Assembly (NCBI RefSeq): GCF_000429345.1
Contig: NZ_AUBR01000027.1
Coordinates: forward strand, 1 to 45,085
Direction: 5' to 3'
Source: Desulfovirgula thermocuniculi DSM 16036
GTDB taxonomy: Bacteria; Bacillota; Desulfotomaculia; Desulfotomaculales; Desulfovirgulaceae
Length of the DNA stretch: 45,085 bases
Position numbers and translations under genes: made by a program. Of this stretch, positions 43,641-45,085 are shown piece by piece. A model generated the notes under the pieces. The model was not told the origin of the DNA and did not search any database. It saw nothing but the letters and a program-made list of their open reading frames with translations. Positions within the stretch are counted from its first letter, which is position 1; each line of letters opens with the position of its first letter.

Positions 43641-45041
43641 CAACAAAATCTCTTTCACCCTGCTCTTGGATGTGTACCGCGTTATCTCCTCATCGTGCAG
43701 CCTGGCCTTCAGGTTCATCGCGGCCACCTGGTCGGCATCGGCGGTAAATCCGCACTTCCGGCACACAAAAATGTCTCCCTTACGGTTCTGCGGGTCCACC
43801 CACCCGCACACGGGGCAGGTCAGGCTGGAATAGGCCGCGTTCACCGGTCCGGGGTCCTCCACGGAATGGACGTAGCTTTTGTACTCCCATCTCTCCCCGG
43901 TAATGCGCCGCATCCAGAGGCTCACTATCCTGGAAAGTCCCTTACTCCTGGCCTTGCCCCTCAGGTGCGACAGGTCCTCGTAGGCCACTACCCCGGGCCT
44001 GCGCGTTTTCAGAAACTCGTTGAAGGCGCGGTTGATCTCGTTTTCGCACCTGCGCCGGAACCTCCGGTGACGCTTCCGCTGCTTGGCCAGGCCCAGGTTG
44101 TGCCTCCTTATGCGCCGTGCCCTGGCGGGATCCCGCTCCAGGTTCCTGCGGTACAGCGCCCAGAGCTTCTGGCACTTCCTGCCCTTGTCCAGGATGTAGT
44201 CCGACATTTCCTGAAGGGCTTTACAGTACTCAGCCCGGTACTTCCTGCCCGTGTCGTCGGTGAACACCTCCGTCACGCCCAGGTCTATGCCTGCCTCTCC
44301 ATCCCCGGCGGGAAAGACTGCCGGCTCACAGCTTATGTGGACTTCCACCGCCCGCTCGTCGGGCAGGAGCACCACCCGCAGGTTCCCCTCCACCGCGTGC
44401 ACCCCCGCCAGAGGAATGACCACCCTCTCCCCGGGAGTCAGAGTGGACACCGCTATGTACTGCCGCTTCTCCGAGAAAAACACCCGGTACATCTGCCGGT
44501 CCACCACGAAGCTGCGAGCCTTCTTCACCCTGGGCCTCCTGCCGAGAACGCGGCGGAGCACGCGCCTCAAATAGTTCCTCACCCTGTGCCGCTTGGCTCC
44601 GTCCAACGTTACCTGCTCACCGGTGACATCATCGCCGGTGAAGATGGCCTGGATGCGTTTCCAGTCGCGGCTACCCTTCCGGGGCCTGTACAGCAGCCAG
44701 AAGGCATAGTGCTTTTCCTCATCCGTAAACCCCTCGTGGCGGGCGACCAGGCCCCTTGCAGTTTCTATGGCCGCCTCCCACTGCCTCTCCAGGGTGAAGA
44801 GGGCATCTTCCAAGGCCAGCTTCCACATGCGGGCCTGCAAGCCGAAGGGGCTCGCAAACCCGGCGGAGACCAGCTCGTCACGCAAGGCGCGCTTGTCGCC
44901 CAGGTAGTGCAGGTACTTAATGTGGGCGTACTCCACCAGGAAGGCATCCTTCTGCCGGGCGTAAGCCTCAGCGGTTTTGAGCAGCCTGGCCCACTTTCCG
45001 TCGTTCAGCGGCAGGCTCTTCTGCCTCACCGTCCGCTGCAT
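43611..45041 (-). CDS. tnpB: RNA-guided nuclease TnpB (transposon-encoded, IS605 OrfB family)
   Basis: 476 aa. RuvC-like acidic residues appear intact: D in EAGIDLGVTEV, E in VVAYEDLSHLRG and D in ADADQVAAMNLKARL. The zinc ribbon is CPVCGWVDPQNRKGDIFVCRKC in outline. A highly basic helical region (KQRKRHRRFRRRCENEI) lies between the first two RuvC motifs. TnpB cuts DNA guided by an RNA from the element's own end and so favours its retention. ATG 45041 has GGGAGG 10 nt upstream; TTG 45047 is closer to it. A 529-codon open frame on the other strand is a shadow. Confidence 0.92.
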   Translation of the reverse strand: MQRTVRQKSLPLNDGKWARLLKTAEAYARQKDAFLVEYAHIKYLHYLGDKRALRDELVSAGFASPFGLQARMWKLALEDALFTLERQWEAAIETARGLVARHEGFTDEEKHYAFWLLYRPRKGSRDWKRIQAIFTGDDVTGEQVTLDGAKRHRVRNYLRRVLRRVLGRRPRVKKARSFVVDRQMYRVFFSEKRQYIAVSTLTPGERVVIPLAGVHAVEGNLRVVLLPDERAVEVHISCEPAVFPAGDGEAGIDLGVTEVFTDDTGRKYRAEYCKALQEMSDYILDKGRKCQKLWALYRRNLERDPARARRIRRHNLGLAKQRKRHRRFRRRCENEINRAFNEFLKTRRPGVVAYEDLSHLRGKARSKGLSRIVSLWMRRITGERWEYKSYVHSVEDPGPVNAAYSSLTCPVCGWVDPQNRKGDIFVCRKCGFTADADQVAAMNLKARLHDEEITRYTSKSRVKEILLRRYFESSAV

Positions 45042-45084
45042 CCGCAAGCGCCTCCCTGACCTTTTTTACCAGCTTTCGCGCCCT
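44968..45084 (-). CDS. C-terminal tail of an upstream ORF, perhaps IS607-type TnpA (partial)
   Basis: A frame open from the window edge ends at TGA 44970-44968, overlapping the 5' end of tnpB by 74 nt. Its readable part is RARKLVKKVREALADA followed by an acidic, Ala-rich tail ending in QAAQNR. IS607 elements encode a serine recombinase TnpA directly upstream of, and often overlapping, tnpB, and such recombinases end in a basic helix of this kind. Only 38 codons are visible, so this is inference from order and composition. Confidence 0.4.
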   Translation of the reverse strand, partial: RARKLVKKVREALADAADGEAEEPAAERRKVGQAAQNR

Positions 45085-45085
45085 G

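Larger units (their letters stand above)
43201..45085 (-). mobile_element. IS607-like or IS605-like insertion sequence, left end outside the window
   Basis: Consists of tnpB, an overlapping upstream frame that may be the end of tnpA, and a structured non-coding right end. The right boundary is placed at the TTCAA(C) after the terminal hairpin near 43202, by analogy with the TCAA right cleavage sites of IS200/IS605 elements; if the element is IS607-type this is not diagnostic. The left end lies beyond 45085. Confidence 0.5.

Noticed and set aside
43470-45059. 529-codon open frame on the plus strand
   Set aside because: Antisense shadow of tnpB in GC-rich sequence; its protein is His/Pro/Leu-rich without recognisable motifs, whereas the minus strand gives clear TnpB.

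Overview
The window looks like a chromosomal segment of a high-GC, endospore-forming Firmicute of the Clostridia, broadly of the Moorella / Desulfotomaculum / Ammonifex type. Sporulation-linked genes (bofC, spoIID, the prkA-yhbH pair), the ruvCAB-queA-tgt-yajC-secDF gene order, murT-gatD, and heavy use of TTG and GTG starts behind G-rich ribosome binding sites all point that way. The genus is an inference; no database was searched.

Layout. 1-515 is the end of an rRNA operon (23S 3' end, 5S, terminator). 546-13817 is a mostly co-directional housekeeping block: nadE, yebC-like, bofC, ruvC-ruvA-ruvB, queH, a small membrane protein, spoIID-like, queA, tgt, yajC, an HD hydrolase, secD, secF, a DUF5665-like protein and a yteA-like zinc-finger protein. 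It combines Holliday-junction resolution, queuosine synthesis, secretion and sporulation. A convergent K+ channel with RCK domains and a CDF metal exporter follow (13821-16038).

16039-22198 is the most distinctive region: a tightly packed operon encoding NurA nuclease, a HerA-like hexameric ATPase, an Mre11/SbcD-like nuclease, and a Rad50/SbcC-like ATPase divided over three overlapping genes. The first break comes just after the zinc-hook cysteine pair. This is an archaeal-type DNA end-resection set in a bacterial setting. It is followed by an ECF transporter pair (EcfT, EcfA) with a structured leader and a short CbiM-like peptide, a metallo-beta-lactamase-fold protein, and the MurT/GatD cell-wall amidation enzymes (22199-27333).

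27366-33518 is on the minus strand: prkA-yhbH (sporulation/stress), then ku with LigD split into separate ligase and polymerase genes (non-homologous end joining). The ku promoter matches the sigma-G forespore consensus well. An amino-acid permease follows (33653-35104). 35155-38429 is a visibly AT-richer island with its own sigma-A promoter. It encodes an unrecognised helical protein, a double KaiC/RecA-like ATPase, and a PocR-GAF-GGDEF diguanylate cyclase, which together suggest a signalling module acquired by transfer.

38464-40734 is a feoA operon with FeoB split into G-domain and membrane genes. After an unknown gene and a terminator comes a methyl-accepting protein whose sensor-like domain is C-terminal (41624-43108), preceded by a striking 43-nt inverted repeat. 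The window ends in an IS607-like or IS605-like element: TnpB with all three RuvC acidic residues, overlapped upstream by what may be the tail of TnpA, and followed by about 430 nt of structured non-coding DNA that could encode its guide (omega) RNA.
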